From Crocinitomicaceae bacterium (GTDB taxonomy: Bacteria; Bacteroidota; Bacteroidia; Flavobacteriales_D; Crocinitomicaceae): a DNA stretch of 64,000 nt. Numbering within the stretch: the stretch's first letter is position 1; each line of letters begins with the position of its first letter. A model generated the notes under the pieces. That model saw only the letters and a list, made by a program, of their open reading frames with translations, was not told the origin of the DNA and did no database searches. The translations under genes and the position numbers were made by a program. The stretch covers positions 40,252-104,251 of the forward strand of contig JAHEIL010000017.1 in the NCBI GenBank assembly GCA_024639405.1, given 5' to 3'. Positions 1 through 10,353 of this stretch are shown in pieces.

Positions 1-1159
1 CAATTCGATCCAACAAAGGTCCTGAAATTTTATTCAAATAACGTTGTACAATTCCAGGTCCACAGACGCATTCTTTCTCTGGATGATTATAATATCCACA
101 CGGACACGGATTCATGGCAGCTATGAGCATAAAACCAGCCGGATAATCTACTGAGAACTTTGCCCTAGAAATTGTCACGCAACGATCTTCTAAAGGTTGG
201 CGCATCACTTCCAATACGGTTCGTTTGTATTCTGGCAATTCATCTAAGAACAAAACACCATTATGTGCCAAAGAAATTTCACCAGGTTGAGGATAACCTC
301 CTCCACCTACAAGTGCCACATCCGAAATGGTATGGTGTGGCTTTCTGAAAGGCCGTTGCGTAATAAGTCCTTTTTCATTTTTAATTTTACCTGCAACACT
401 ATGAATCTTTGTTGTTTCCAACGCTTCCTCTAAGCTCATTGGAGGCAAAATAGTTGGTAATCGCTTTGCTAACATAGATTTTCCAGCGCCTGGAGGACCG
501 ATTAGAATGACATTGTGTCCTCCAGCAGCAGCGATTTCAAAAGCTCTTTTGATATTCAATTGACCTTTTACATCTCTGAAATCTACTTCGATTTCATCCA
601 CCATGCGCTCAAATTCTTGTTCAATATTGACTGAAAATGGTTGAATCGCTAAATCACCATTCAAAAATTGAACTACTTCCATTAAAGTTGAGGCACCTAT
701 TATTTCAATTCCACTGACAACTGCTGCCTCTTGCGCATTTTGAACAGGAACAATTACGCCTTTATAACCTTCTTTCTTAGCTTGCAATGCAATGGGTAAT
801 ATTCCTTTTAATGGATTTAGATTGCCATCTAAGGACAATTCTCCGATTAAAATATAATTACTTAGTCGATCTGGTTGAACAAGATTATTAACCGCTAAAA
901 TGCCAATTGCAATGGGTAAATCAAAATAGGAACCCTCTTTCCGAATATCAGCAGGTGCCATGTTGATTGTGATTTCCTTTCCAGGATACGCTAAATTGTT
1001 GTTTTTAAAAGCTGCCTTGATGCGTTGTTGACTTTCTTTCACAGCACTATCTGGTAATCCAACTAAAAAAAAGCCGATTCCAATTCCTAAATTAACTTCA
1101 ATGGTGATGGTCGTTGCATCTATTCCAAAAACGGTACTACTAAAGGTTTTTACTAACAT
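1..1159 (-). CDS. YifB/ComM-family Mg-chelatase-like AAA+ ATPase, truncated by window edge
   Basis: My own translation of the minus strand from an ATG at 1159 gives 386 residues running off the left edge, so the C-terminal part is missing (family members are usually about 510 aa). The N-terminus ([18 protein letters not shown]) and the following region match the Lon-protease-like domain of the family. It is followed by a Walker A motif GPPGAGKS at residues 221-228 and a Walker B-type [10 protein letters not shown] cysteine cluster ([18 protein letters not shown]) near the cut edge is also typical of the family. In gamma-proteobacteria ComM is a branch-migration helicase acting in natural transformation; the role in Bacteroidota is less clear. 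It lies downstream of rpmH on the same strand but is separated from it by a terminator. Confidence 0.9.
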   Translation of the reverse strand, partial: MLVKTFSSTVFGIDATTITIEVNLGIGIGFFLVGLPDSAVKESQQRIKAAFKNNNLAYPGKEITINMAPADIRKEGSYFDLPIAIGILAVNNLVQPDRLSNYILIGELSLDGNLNPLKGILPIALQAKKEGYKGVIVPVQNAQEAAVVSGIEIIGASTLMEVVQFLNGDLAIQPFSVNIEQEFERMVDEIEVDFRDVKGQLNIKRAFEIAAAGGHNVILIGPPGAGKSMLAKRLPTILPPMSLEEALETTKIHSVAGKIKNEKGLITQRPFRKPHHTISDVALVGGGGYPQPGEISLAHNGVLFLDELPEYKRTVLEVMRQPLEDRCVTISRAKFSVDYPAGFMLIAAMNPCPCGYYNHPEKECVCGPGIVQRYLNKISGPLLDRI

Positions 1160-1231
1160 AATGGTTTCATGATTTTATGAATTCTAGTATTAAGTTAGCA
1201 AAATAGTTGAATCTTTACAAACTTTTAGAAA

Positions 1232-1261
1232 CAAAAAAACCGATGTCATAAGACATCGGTT
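1232..1261 (-). terminator. Rho-independent terminator of rpmH
   Basis: A perfect 10-bp stem (AACCGATGTC at 1238-1247, partner at 1252-1261) with a 4-nt ATAA loop is followed on the minus strand by a run of T (complement of the A-run 1232-1239). It sits 23 nt after the rpmH stop. Confidence 0.85.
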
Positions 1262-1284
1262 ATACTATCGTTTCAAACGTTTAT

Positions 1285-1443
1285 TTAACGTTTGTGCATT
1301 GGCTCATCTGATACAGTAAGTCTTTTTCTTCCTTTACGACGACGTGCAGCTAATACGCGACGTCCGTTCTTAGTAGCCATACGGCTTCTGAAACCGTGCT
1401 TGTTTCTTCTCTTTCTTACTGATGGTTGAAACGTTCTTTTCAT
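1285..1443 (-). CDS. rpmH: 50S ribosomal protein L34
   Basis: A 52-aa ORF starting [20 protein letters not shown] and ending SDEPMHKR. The sequence has the universally conserved L34 pattern of basic residues with HGFRxRMxTxxGRxVLxxRRxKGR, and a length typical for Bacteroidota L34. L34 is a small basic protein of the large ribosomal subunit. The gene stands alone between its own promoter (1486-1515) and terminator (1232-1261). In many bacteria rpmH sits next to dnaA and rnpA; here neither is nearby, so the position should not be read as an origin. Confidence 0.97.
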   Translation of the reverse strand: MKRTFQPSVRKRRNKHGFRSRMATKNGRRVLAARRRKGRKRLTVSDEPMHKR

Positions 1444-1485
1444 GATCTGTTATATTATGCTTTTTTATCTCAAAAATTCGGAATG

Positions 1486-1515
1486 CAAAGATAGTTTAAT
1501 TTTCAAAAAAACAAA
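1486..1515 (-). promoter_or_regulatory. Bacteroidota-type promoter of rpmH (TTTG-N18-TATCTTTG)
   Basis: On the minus strand the -7 box TATCTTTG (1486-1493) fits the TAnnTTTG consensus and a TTTG -33 element lies at 1512-1515 with 18 nt between them. Transcription would begin roughly 35 nt upstream of the ATG at 1443. Confidence 0.7.
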
Positions 1516-1565
1516 CTCTTTTAAATAAAATTTCTAAAAAAGAATCATTTACAGTGAAAGACCAC

Positions 1566-1573
1566 TACTTTTG
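1566..1573 (+). promoter_or_regulatory. -7 promoter box of the ABC exporter gene
   Basis: TACTTTTG matches TAnnTTTG 18 nt before the ATG at 1592. No clear TTG -33 element is visible at the usual spacing. Confidence 0.5.
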
Positions 1574-1591
1574 TAGTACAAATATAACAAA

Positions 1592-3400
1592 ATGGCACGA
1601 CGCAACAAAGAAGAAAAAATCAAAGTTACTAAGGAGAGCATTCAAAAAGCGAAAGGTATTTTTACTTACTTACGTCCATACCGTTTTCAATTTTTAATTG
1701 GCTGGATATTTTTAGCACTTTCAACCTCTGCAGGTTTGGTTTTTCCTTTTTTAATGGGGCAATTATTGGGTAGCGGATCAGCAAAACCTAAAAACCTAGA
1801 AGAATCCGTTCGTTTAATCGATTTAAACAATGTAAATACCATTGCAATTTTATTGTTCATTTTGTTTGGTGTACAATCGCTATTTTCGTATTTCAGAGTT
1901 GTTATCTTCACGAACGTTACTGAAAATGCATTAAGAGATATGCGTAAATCAGCTTTCAACAAGTTGATTTATATGCCAATGGACTTTTTTAACCAAAACA
2001 AAGTAGGCGAATTAACCAGTCGCTTGTCATCTGATATTGTTCAAATTCAAGAGACTCTAAAAACAACCATTTCAGAATTCTTCAGACAAATCATTATGAT
2101 TGTAGGTGGAATAACATTTCTATTTTTCTTATCATGGAAACTTGCGTTAATCATGCTTGGAACAGTACCTGTAATGGCAATTATAGCGGTGTTTTTTGGT
2201 CGTTTTATTCGAAATCTTTCTAAAAAAGCACAAGATCAAGCAGCGACTTCAAATTCAATTATTGAAGAAGCGTTAACTGGGATTAGCAACGTGAAATCTT
2301 TCACAAACGAAGGGTTTGTTCTCACAAAATACATGAAAGCGATTGAAGAAATCAGAACGCTCAACATCAAAAGCGGTGTTTGGAGAGGTTTGTTTATTTC
2401 GTTCATTATTTTTTGTTTGTTTGGAGCGATTGTATTTATCGTATGGCAAGGCTTATTAATGACTCAGGGGCCAAATCCACAATTATCCGCACAATCCTTC
2501 TATTCATTTATCATGTTCACCATTATGATGGGGGCGTCTATTGGCTCACTTCCTGATTTGTATGCAAGTATTCAAAAATCAATTGGAGCAACAGAAAACT
2601 TGATGAATATTATCAATTCTCCAAGTGAAAAAGAAACATTAACTGGAAGTGAAAAACCTGAAATAAATGGAGAAATTTCGTTTGAACATGTAGAATTTAG
2701 TTATCCGCAACGTAGCGATATCAAAGTATTGAACGACATTTCTTTTAAAGCAAAAGTTAATGATACTATTGCTTTAGTTGGAACATCAGGATCAGGGAAA
2801 TCGACTATTTCATCTTTATTATTGAATTACTACACCATAACAAGTGGCACTATTCAATTCAACGGAACGCCAATTGAAAAAATTGACACGCATTATTTAC
2901 GAAGTAAAATGGCGATCGTTCCGCAAGAAGTGATCCTTTTTGGTGGTTCTATTCGAGAAAACATTGCTTTCGGGAATCCAGATTCAGATGAAGCAGCGAT
3001 TATAGCAGCAGCGAAACAAGCCAATGCCTGGGAATTCATTACAAGTTTCCCTGAAGGACTTGAAACTGAAGTTGGTGATCGTGGTATTCAGCTTTCTGGC
3101 GGACAAAAACAACGCATTGCGATTGCAAGAGCTATTATTAAAAATCCAAGTATATTAATCTTAGATGAAGCAACTTCCGCTCTCGATTCAGAATCAGAAA
3201 AATTGGTGCAAGACGCATTGGATAAATTAATGGTTGGCAGAACATCCATCGTTATTGCACATCGCTTGTCGACAATTAAAAACGCAAATCAAATTTTAGT
3301 GATACAACAAGGAGAGATTGCAGAGCACGGTACACACGATGAATTAATCGCTTTAAACGGACATTATTCGAAATTGGTAGAATTACAAGGTATGGAATAA
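1592..3400 (+). CDS. ABC exporter, fused membrane and ATPase domains (MsbA-like)
   Basis: A half-transporter of 602 aa. About six transmembrane helices lie between residues 30 and 325 (type I exporter fold), followed by a nucleotide-binding domain. In that domain are Walker A GTSGSGKST at 397-405, the Q-loop near Q445, signature LSGGQ at 501-505, Walker B ILILDEA at 521-527 and the H-loop His557. Length and domain order are those of MsbA/multidrug exporters that work as homodimers in the inner membrane. The substrate cannot be read from the sequence; lipid A core or a lipophilic drug are the usual options in this family. A TAnnTTTG box precedes it, and it is monocistronic, since the next gene is 276 bp away. 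Confidence 0.9.
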   Translation: MARRNKEEKIKVTKESIQKAKGIFTYLRPYRFQFLIGWIFLALSTSAGLVFPFLMGQLLGSGSAKPKNLEESVRLIDLNNVNTIAILLFILFGVQSLFSYFRVVIFTNVTENALRDMRKSAFNKLIYMPMDFFNQNKVGELTSRLSSDIVQIQETLKTTISEFFRQIIMIVGGITFLFFLSWKLALIMLGTVPVMAIIAVFFGRFIRNLSKKAQDQAATSNSIIEEALTGISNVKSFTNEGFVLTKYMKAIEEIRTLNIKSGVWRGLFISFIIFCLFGAIVFIVWQGLLMTQGPNPQLSAQSFYSFIMFTIMMGASIGSLPDLYASIQKSIGATENLMNIINSPSEKETLTGSEKPEINGEISFEHVEFSYPQRSDIKVLNDISFKAKVNDTIALVGTSGSGKSTISSLLLNYYTITSGTIQFNGTPIEKIDTHYLRSKMAIVPQEVILFGGSIRENIAFGNPDSDEAAIIAAAKQANAWEFITSFPEGLETEVGDRGIQLSGGQKQRIAIARAIIKNPSILILDEATSALDSESEKLVQDALDKLMVGRTSIVIAHRLSTIKNANQILVIQQGEIAEHGTHDELIALNGHYSKLVELQGME

Positions 3401-3676
3401 AAGGTTTTTATATTCATTTTACATCAAATTTTATTTCATCCAACATTCTTAAAGTATCGAATGAATTATTTTAGTTAAAATAATGAGCATTCTTAATAAT
3501 TAGTGCACTATCTGTACCCCATTAATTGAATAAATAGTAAAAAATGATTATTTTGATGTGATTACATAACAAAAGAACAATTTTTTTTAAATTATTAGCT
3601 ATAAATCTAACTTTTTAGTTCTTTATTAATTTATTTTAACTATTTTTAATCTGTTTTTAACATTATCATTAAAACT

Positions 3677-6600
3677 ATGAAACCACTTTACCTTTTAATT
3701 TTTCTCCTGTTTTTACAGGTTAAAAATTTTGCACAACTTCCTGTTTTCACCCTAAACACAACTGTTGTTCCTGCAAGTTGTCCAAATAATGGTGAAATAT
3801 CATTTTCTGTAACAAATACCGCTGTTGGTGCAACAGTAATTTATCAAGTTTATGAACTTCCATCCAATACCTTATTAAGTAGTAATTCTACTTCAACATC
3901 TATTAATTCATTGCCTCCAGGAAACTATAGTGTTGTTGCTACCCAAAATCTAGGAGCGCAAAGCAATAGTCAATCCGCTACTGTTACAGTAAATTCAACC
4001 TACATACCGCTTGTTTATGGAATAACTACAACTCAAAATGTTATTTGTGGATATGATGGCGTTATAAACACTTCAATAACAACAGGAATGCCCAATTATA
4101 CCTATGAATTATTTGCCGGAAGTATTTCAGGCTCCATAGTTGCTCCATTACAAAGCTCACCAACGTTTACAAATCTTACAAATGGTACATACATAATAAG
4201 AACATTTGACGCGTGTGGAAATGCATTTCCCAGTTTACCTGTAAACGTTGGAATTAATCCTCAAAACATAAATAATTTATATAATCAAATTAATTATTCA
4301 TCCGTCAGCTGTGATTCAATTGACGTCAATCTATACTTAAACGGTACAAGCAATTCATTTCCAGCCACCTCAACATTGAGCTATACTGATGGAACGCTGC
4401 ATACTATTACAGGAAATGCAGATGGCACATTTCCTACACAAACTGTTGCAATTGCAAATTTTCCCATCACCTTTACATCCATTTCTACGGATGCTTGTGG
4501 AAATGTTGATAATTTTCAAACTATTGCAACATTAAATACTAGTCAAGAAAACAGTCATAAAACCAAAGCATTGTGTGAACAATTTTATTATTCATTTGTA
4601 CCAAACAATTTCTTTTCCAATTCAGGCTACACAATAAATTTCACCAATTCACCACTTGGTTTCAACCCTTTGACATACAATGCGAATCATCCGGGGGTTT
4701 TTAATGGTTCAGCAAATTATGGTGGACCTACAAATCCTTTACCAGAAGGAACATATACAGCTGTCTTAACTAATTCTTGCGGTTTGAGTTACACGTTGAA
4801 TTTTACAACTTTCAAAGAAATTGATTCAAGTTTAAACAGTAGTGTTAGTTATAATAATTGCGGACAATCCATCTTATCAGTTTATAGAAATGATTTATAT
4901 TTTGATTCTGTTTACCTCATACAAGCTCCAAATACTTTTACTCAAACTCTACCCTTCGACATTACATCCTCATTAAATTCAAATAATAGTCTGGTATCTA
5001 TAGTTTTAGACCCAGGTTTTTATAAGTTTAAATTCATCGATTCATGTGGAATTACTCGATTTTTTGAAATTAATCTGTTAGCGCCAACTTTAGAAGTATC
5101 CTTTTCTCAGCTTCCAGGTTGTCAAATTGGATATGGAAGTTGTATTTTTTTTATGAATTGGATAGGAACTGGATTAACTTCAACAAGTGGGATTCAAAAT
5201 TGTTGGATTACAAGCGCTCCTAGTGGGTATGGAAACACCTTGCCACATGATCTCTCAAGCACCATCAATACAGGAAGCAACTATTATCATATCGGAAATT
5301 TGATACCAGGAAATTATACATTTAGCTTTAAAAATGCGTGTGGTGATTCGATTTCTAAAACTGTTATAATTGATGATTTTACTTTTACTACGACCAATTT
5401 TGAATACACTATTAATTGCAATTATATCAATTTACGATTTAATGTTTCAACAAATAACCCAAGTGGAAGTTTTGAAATACAACGAAACATTAATGGTGTT
5501 TGGACATTCATAACTTCTATTACTGGAAGCAATATATGGCACAATTACCTTGCATTTGCAGAAGGAGATTATAGAATCATTTATTATAACACAGCTTATT
5601 CATCAAATAATTTAGCCGGTTTTGCCAATCGCTACGAAACATGTGTTCCAAATTGGAGTATTCCGTTCTCAATTGATTATCCAGATCCTGAAATTGAAGC
5701 AATCAATTCTTGGAATTGTGGTTTAGATAATTACAATGCTTATGTAACAGCAACTGGGGCAGGACCAATAACGTATAAAATCTTGAAATATAATGGCGCT
5801 CCCTTTTTAGTCAACAATGGAAACAATCCACTTTTCACAAATTTATCTGAAGGTCTCTATTTGTTTCAAATCATTGATGTTTGTGGAAACATTAGAACGC
5901 GCTATATGGAAATTCGTTTCATTAACAATTACATTTTTCCTGACTCTATTTGTGATAATCAAAATGGATCGTTATCAATTTATGGATTTAGTGCTCTTAA
6001 TACTATTTTAGGTTTCAAATGGTGGAAAGGATCTGATCCAAGTACGATTTTATCAACAACAACTTCACTAAACTTTACTCCATATAATAACAGCATTCAT
6101 CAAGGTGAATATTTTGTACAAATCTATTCTATTTCAAATCCTGCTCTTTGTCCAGATACAGTTTCTTACATATTAAATACAGCAATCATACCATCTGCAG
6201 GCTTAGATTCATCTGCTCAAATCTGTAATGACAATACAATTATTGATTTAAGTCAATTTTTATCAACCAATGCTACAAGCGGAGGTTATTGGTCTGATAC
6301 GGTTAATAATTTGACTTTTTATGGAAATCAATTGGATCTTTCAACTACTCCAAATGATACCATTCATGTCTTATATATTGTTGAAGGAGCGTGTAATTTT
6401 AAAGATACAGCCGTTTTTACGTTTAATGTCATCCAACTTGACAGTGTTCAAGTAATTCATTGCCCTTCTGATACAATAATTTATGGTTGTCCTCAAATCG
6501 TAGATTGGAATACCCCTATTTTCTTTACAAGTTGTTCAACGCTTAACGCACTTTCCAATTTCAATGAAAATGATTTCTTTCCTCAAGATACAACGCTTGT

Positions 6601-9346
6601 AAATTATACGTGTAACGGTCCATTAGGCGATATAAAAACATGTAATTTTAATGTAATCATTTTAGATACTATTTCACCTATTGTAACTTGTCCAAATGAC
6701 ACAACAATTATAAGTAATGGTTCAACTTGTGGGAAGCTTTATACTTGGACAGCACCAACATTTTCTGACAATTGTGATACAAATCCAATACTTACACTTT
6801 CAAGTTTACCCAGTGGTTTACAAAATGGATCTACATTTCCAATTGGCACTTCTACACTAACATATACTGTAATAGATGCTTCTGGTAATTCAACACAATG
6901 TTCATTTATCGTAACTGTAATTGACACTACTAATCCTGTAATTAGCGCATGCCCAAGTGATACGAATCTGAACAATTTAATTGGAATGTGTTCTGCAAAC
7001 TATACATGGATTCCTCCTCAATTTAATGATAATTGCGACGATAGTTTAACTGTTTGGTACGAAAGCTCACCAACAGCTGGACTAACCAATGGTAGTGCAT
7101 TTCCATTTGGAAAAACTGTAATAACTTATTTTGTACAAGATAATTATGGAAATATTGATTCTTGCATATTTGAAATAAACGTTGTTGATAATGAAAGTCC
7201 ACAAATAATAAATTGTGGACTAGATACACTACTTTCAAATGATCTTGGAATTTGTGGAAAAGTATATACTTGGATTACGCCAACTTTTACAGATAATTGC
7301 GACAATGCACCAACTATAATTTTAACAAGTTGGCCTACAATTGGACTTCAAAATGGAGATACACTTCCTGTTGGCACAACTTATTTCAAGTACTTTGTAA
7401 CAGATGAATATGGAAATTCAGATTCTTGTATGTTTGAAATCACCGTTCAAGACAATGAAGCACCATCATTTTTAAACTGTGCATCAGACACTACTATCAA
7501 TAACAATATAGATATTTGTTCCGCTATTTTCAATTGGAATTCACCTTTAATTCTGGATAATTGTGATGGCAGTCCTTCATTAAGCTTTCAAACTTTTCCA
7601 ACGACAAATTTAATTTCAGGAGATCTATTTCCGTTAGGTCAAACAACAATTCAGTACACGGCAATAGACTCCATAGGAAATGAATCAACATGTAGTTTTG
7701 TTGTAAATGTTATTGATGTACAAGATCCAGTTATTTTTAATTGTCCTACAGACACTATTTTATCGAATGAAGCCACAATTTGTGGAGCGCATGTTACTTG
7801 GATCACTCCTACTTTTTCAGATAATTGTGATACAAATTTAACCATCACTTTATCAAGTTCACCAACTGCGGGATTACAAAATGGTGCTATTTTTCCAGTT
7901 GGAATTACCACAATGAACTACCTAATTGTCGATAATTTTGGTAATCAAGTAAACTGCTCATTTACAATTGAAATACTAGATAATGAATTTCCTGTTATTC
8001 AAAATATACCCACACAAATTTTAAATTTTTGTGACGGTGACAATGTAGATTGGGCAACTATTTTAGCTTCCGATAACTGCTCAATCGAAACTTTTGATTA
8101 CAAAACTTCTCCTACCCCAAATTTACTTGAGGGAACTCCATTTCCAATTGGAAACACAACTGTTACATACACTGCAATTGATCAAGCTGGAAACACAACA
8201 ATTGACAGTTTTTTTGTACACGTTGAACCGCTATTAGTAGCTAAAGTAAGCGGAAAACATAAAGCATGTAAAGATGATGTTGTTTCGCTACCCATCACAT
8301 TTTCATGTATCAATGGATTAGCTCCATATGAATTTATCTATTCAATTAATGGTGGTCCGAATTTAAGTGTCATTTCTCCAAATTCAAATACAATTACAAT
8401 TTTTCATCCAACTTCGATTTCTGACACCTTTAATTATCAGTTAATTAATGTGATTGAAAGTTCTGGGAATTATTGTCCGCCTATTTTACTGGATTCAGGA
8501 CAAGTAATTATATATCCATTGCCAGTTGCAACGATTATTGGCGATACGATTGTTTGTCAATACTCTGAACCTTCAAAAATAATATTCACTGGTTCCAATG
8601 CAACACCAAATTATAGCTTTAATTATACAATAAATGGCGGTTTGAATTATATCGTTCAAACCTTAAACAATAATGACAATTTATCAATTGAGACCATAAC
8701 TTCTGAAATTGGAAATTTTGTTTATACATTAAATTTAGTAACTGAAAGTGCCAACAATTGTAAACAACAACAAGCTCAATCAATAATTATTGCCGTTAAA
8801 GCTTCACCTAGTGCTTCATTTTATTGCGCTCCTTCTTTCATAAAAGAAACAGAAAATGTAGTCCATTTAGTAAATGAAAGTCAAGGCGAAACATCTTATC
8901 TTTGGGACTTTGATGATGGAACATATTCTTCCTCAATTTATTCTCCCTATCATCAATTTTCTGTTGACAGTATAAATGGATATGAAGTAAAATTGACCGT
9001 GGTAAACGAATTCAATTGTGTTGATACAGCTATTAGATTTATCAATATCAAACCTGACCCATTGATTTATGTTCCCAATTCATTCACACCTGACGGTTCA
9101 AATTTGAACGATGTCTTTATCCCAAAAATGTCTAATGGAATCGATGAGAAAAATTATTCGTTCACAATTTTTAATAGATGGGGAGAAATAATTTTTGAAA
9201 CGAACATCACAACTGAAGGCTGGAACGGTAAAACAAAAAACAATGAGTTAGTTCAAGATGGAGTTTATACTTGGGCGATCAAATACGCTGTTTTTGACAG
9301 TTCTAAAGTAATTGAAATGAATGGACATGTAAATTTAATGCGATAA
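3677..9346 (+). CDS. Giant T9SS-secreted adhesin with HYR repeats, PKD and CHU_C C-terminus
   Basis: A 1889-aa protein with a signal peptide (MKPLYLLIFLLFLQVKNFAQ). Residues about 25-900 are Asn/Ser/Thr-rich and contain irregular beta modules that often end in a Cys-Gly motif such as DACGN, NSCG, DSCG, NACGD or DVCGN, resembling SprB-like gliding adhesin repeats. Residues about 924-1518 are an array of seven HYR-type Ig-like modules, five of them regular (see the repeat feature). A PKD-like domain covers about 1713-1795 (SYLWDFDDG). The last 94 residues (from LIYVPNSFTPDGSNLNDVF) are a CHU_C/gliding-motility-associated C-terminal domain, a T9SS export and attachment signal of type B. A cell-surface adhesin or mobile gliding adhesin is inferred. 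No sprE/sprF-type partner gene lies beside it. The upstream 276 bp (3401-3676) is very AT-rich and shows no clear promoter box. Confidence 0.85.
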   Translation: MKPLYLLIFLLFLQVKNFAQLPVFTLNTTVVPASCPNNGEISFSVTNTAVGATVIYQVYELPSNTLLSSNSTSTSINSLPPGNYSVVATQNLGAQSNSQSATVTVNSTYIPLVYGITTTQNVICGYDGVINTSITTGMPNYTYELFAGSISGSIVAPLQSSPTFTNLTNGTYIIRTFDACGNAFPSLPVNVGINPQNINNLYNQINYSSVSCDSIDVNLYLNGTSNSFPATSTLSYTDGTLHTITGNADGTFPTQTVAIANFPITFTSISTDACGNVDNFQTIATLNTSQENSHKTKALCEQFYYSFVPNNFFSNSGYTINFTNSPLGFNPLTYNANHPGVFNGSANYGGPTNPLPEGTYTAVLTNSCGLSYTLNFTTFKEIDSSLNSSVSYNNCGQSILSVYRNDLYFDSVYLIQAPNTFTQTLPFDITSSLNSNNSLVSIVLDPGFYKFKFIDSCGITRFFEINLLAPTLEVSFSQLPGCQIGYGSCIFFMNWIGTGLTSTSGIQNCWITSAPSGYGNTLPHDLSSTINTGSNYYHIGNLIPGNYTFSFKNACGDSISKTVIIDDFTFTTTNFEYTINCNYINLRFNVSTNNPSGSFEIQRNINGVWTFITSITGSNIWHNYLAFAEGDYRIIYYNTAYSSNNLAGFANRYETCVPNWSIPFSIDYPDPEIEAINSWNCGLDNYNAYVTATGAGPITYKILKYNGAPFLVNNGNNPLFTNLSEGLYLFQIIDVCGNIRTRYMEIRFINNYIFPDSICDNQNGSLSIYGFSALNTILGFKWWKGSDPSTILSTTTSLNFTPYNNSIHQGEYFVQIYSISNPALCPDTVSYILNTAIIPSAGLDSSAQICNDNTIIDLSQFLSTNATSGGYWSDTVNNLTFYGNQLDLSTTPNDTIHVLYIVEGACNFKDTAVFTFNVIQLDSVQVIHCPSDTIIYGCPQIVDWNTPIFFTSCSTLNALSNFNENDFFPQDTTLVNYTCNGPLGDIKTCNFNVIILDTISPIVTCPNDTTIISNGSTCGKLYTWTAPTFSDNCDTNPILTLSSLPSGLQNGSTFPIGTSTLTYTVIDASGNSTQCSFIVTVIDTTNPVISACPSDTNLNNLIGMCSANYTWIPPQFNDNCDDSLTVWYESSPTAGLTNGSAFPFGKTVITYFVQDNYGNIDSCIFEINVVDNESPQIINCGLDTLLSNDLGICGKVYTWITPTFTDNCDNAPTIILTSWPTIGLQNGDTLPVGTTYFKYFVTDEYGNSDSCMFEITVQDNEAPSFLNCASDTTINNNIDICSAIFNWNSPLILDNCDGSPSLSFQTFPTTNLISGDLFPLGQTTIQYTAIDSIGNESTCSFVVNVIDVQDPVIFNCPTDTILSNEATICGAHVTWITPTFSDNCDTNLTITLSSSPTAGLQNGAIFPVGITTMNYLIVDNFGNQVNCSFTIEILDNEFPVIQNIPTQILNFCDGDNVDWATILASDNCSIETFDYKTSPTPNLLEGTPFPIGNTTVTYTAIDQAGNTTIDSFFVHVEPLLVAKVSGKHKACKDDVVSLPITFSCINGLAPYEFIYSINGGPNLSVISPNSNTITIFHPTSISDTFNYQLINVIESSGNYCPPILLDSGQVIIYPLPVATIIGDTIVCQYSEPSKIIFTGSNATPNYSFNYTINGGLNYIVQTLNNNDNLSIETITSEIGNFVYTLNLVTESANNCKQQQAQSIIIAVKASPSASFYCAPSFIKETENVVHLVNESQGETSYLWDFDDGTYSSSIYSPYHQFSVDSINGYEVKLTVVNEFNCVDTAIRFINIKPDPLIYVPNSFTPDGSNLNDVFIPKMSNGIDEKNYSFTIFNRWGEIIFETNITTEGWNGKTKNNELVQDGVYTWAIKYAVFDSSKVIEMNGHVNLMR
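6680..7993 (+). repeat. Five tandem HYR-domain repeats (86-88 codons each)
   Basis: Within the adhesin, units begin at codons 1002, 1088, 1176, 1264 and 1352 and the next, diverged unit starts at 1440. The spacing is 86, 88, 88, 88 and 88 codons. Each unit has the order NCP-x-DT near the start, a (Y/N/T)W-x-(T/S/P)PxFxDNCD core, then LxxGxxFPxGxTxxxYxxxDxxGNxxxCxF. Two diverged units flank the array (from codon about 924 and 1440-1518). Nucleotide identity between units is moderate, so this is an old duplication rather than a recent one. Confidence 0.85.
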
Positions 9347-9392
9347 AATATAGCAGCAGAACTTAACAAATATTAATTAATCGAATCAAAAA

Positions 9393-10307
9393 TCAACTAA
9401 CGCTAATGCTCTCTTGTTTTTTAAACAGTGACTTTTCAGAACTGATTTCAATGTCAATTCGCCCTAAATGCAATCCGCCCCAGCCTACTTGATTGATTAA
9501 AACTGGCTTTCCTTCCGAATTATTTAATTCAATTGGTTTTTCCATAAAAGTATGGGTATGACCACCTAAAATGATGTCAATATTGCTTGTTTGAGCTGCT
9601 AAAACACGATCTGAAACCTTATCTGTTTGGTATTCAAAACCTAGATGTGACAAACAAATTACAACATCACATCCTTCTTTCTTAAGTATTGCTGCAACTT
9701 CATTGGCAACTTTAATTGGATTCAAATAAATCGTTTGTTCAAATTTAGAAGCAGGAACTAATCCTTCTAATTCGATTCCAATTCCAAAAACTCCAATTGA
9801 ATGCTTGCCTTTTTTGAAGATGGTATAAGGCTTGGTTTTATCTTTCAAAACTGTTTTAGAAAAATCATAATTAGCACATAAAAAAGGAAATTGTGCATGT
9901 TCACTTGCCATAAAAAACCCTTCTAAACCTGCGTCAAAATCATGATTCCCCATAGTAGCGGCATCGTAGCCTAATTCTGACATTAATTTCATTTCCAACG
10001 TACCTTTGTACTTATTGAAATAAGGTGTTCCTTGAAAAATATCTCCCGCATCTAACAATATGACATGTTCCTCTTGTTGTCGAATGGCTTTGATTACTTC
10101 AAATCGTTTTGAAACGCCTCCCATATTTGGAAATTTACTATGATTATCAGGTAAAGGCTCAATGTTGGAATGCGTATCATTTGTATGTAAAATTGTTACT
10201 TTCGTCTTCTTTTGTTGGGTAAAAATTGTTTTACCAAATAAATTTCCAGCAAAAAACAACCCACTGGAAACCATTGCACTCTTTTTAACAAATGATCTTC
10301 TTTTCAT
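9393..10307 (-). CDS. 5'-nucleotidase/UshA-type metallophosphoesterase, catalytic domain only, Tat-exported
   Basis: 304 aa. The N-terminus MKRRSFVKKSAMVSSGLFFAG is a twin-arginine signal (RRSFVKK). The dinuclear-metal phosphoesterase motifs are all present: NDTH at 43-46, DAGD at 86-89, GNHDFD at 120-125, His221 (LSHLG) and GGHTH at 248-252. The C-terminal substrate-binding domain of UshA (about 200 aa) is absent and is encoded by the preceding gene on the same strand, 46 nt upstream. Known family members hydrolyse nucleoside 5'-monophosphates or UDP-sugars in the periplasm; the exact substrate here is inferred. Last gene of the operon 16880-9393. Confidence 0.88.
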   Translation of the reverse strand: MKRRSFVKKSAMVSSGLFFAGNLFGKTIFTQQKKTKVTILHTNDTHSNIEPLPDNHSKFPNMGGVSKRFEVIKAIRQQEEHVILLDAGDIFQGTPYFNKYKGTLEMKLMSELGYDAATMGNHDFDAGLEGFFMASEHAQFPFLCANYDFSKTVLKDKTKPYTIFKKGKHSIGVFGIGIELEGLVPASKFEQTIYLNPIKVANEVAAILKKEGCDVVICLSHLGFEYQTDKVSDRVLAAQTSNIDIILGGHTHTFMEKPIELNNSEGKPVLINQVGWGGLHLGRIDIEISSEKSLFKKQESISVS

Positions 10308-10353
10308 AAGTTTGAAATTAACTATAATATATGAACTTGGGTTGATTATTCTA

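Noticed and set aside
6739..7911. Antisense frames opposite the HYR array (78-86 aa)
   Set aside because: They recur opposite similar repeat units and are mirrors of the repeated sequence, not genes.
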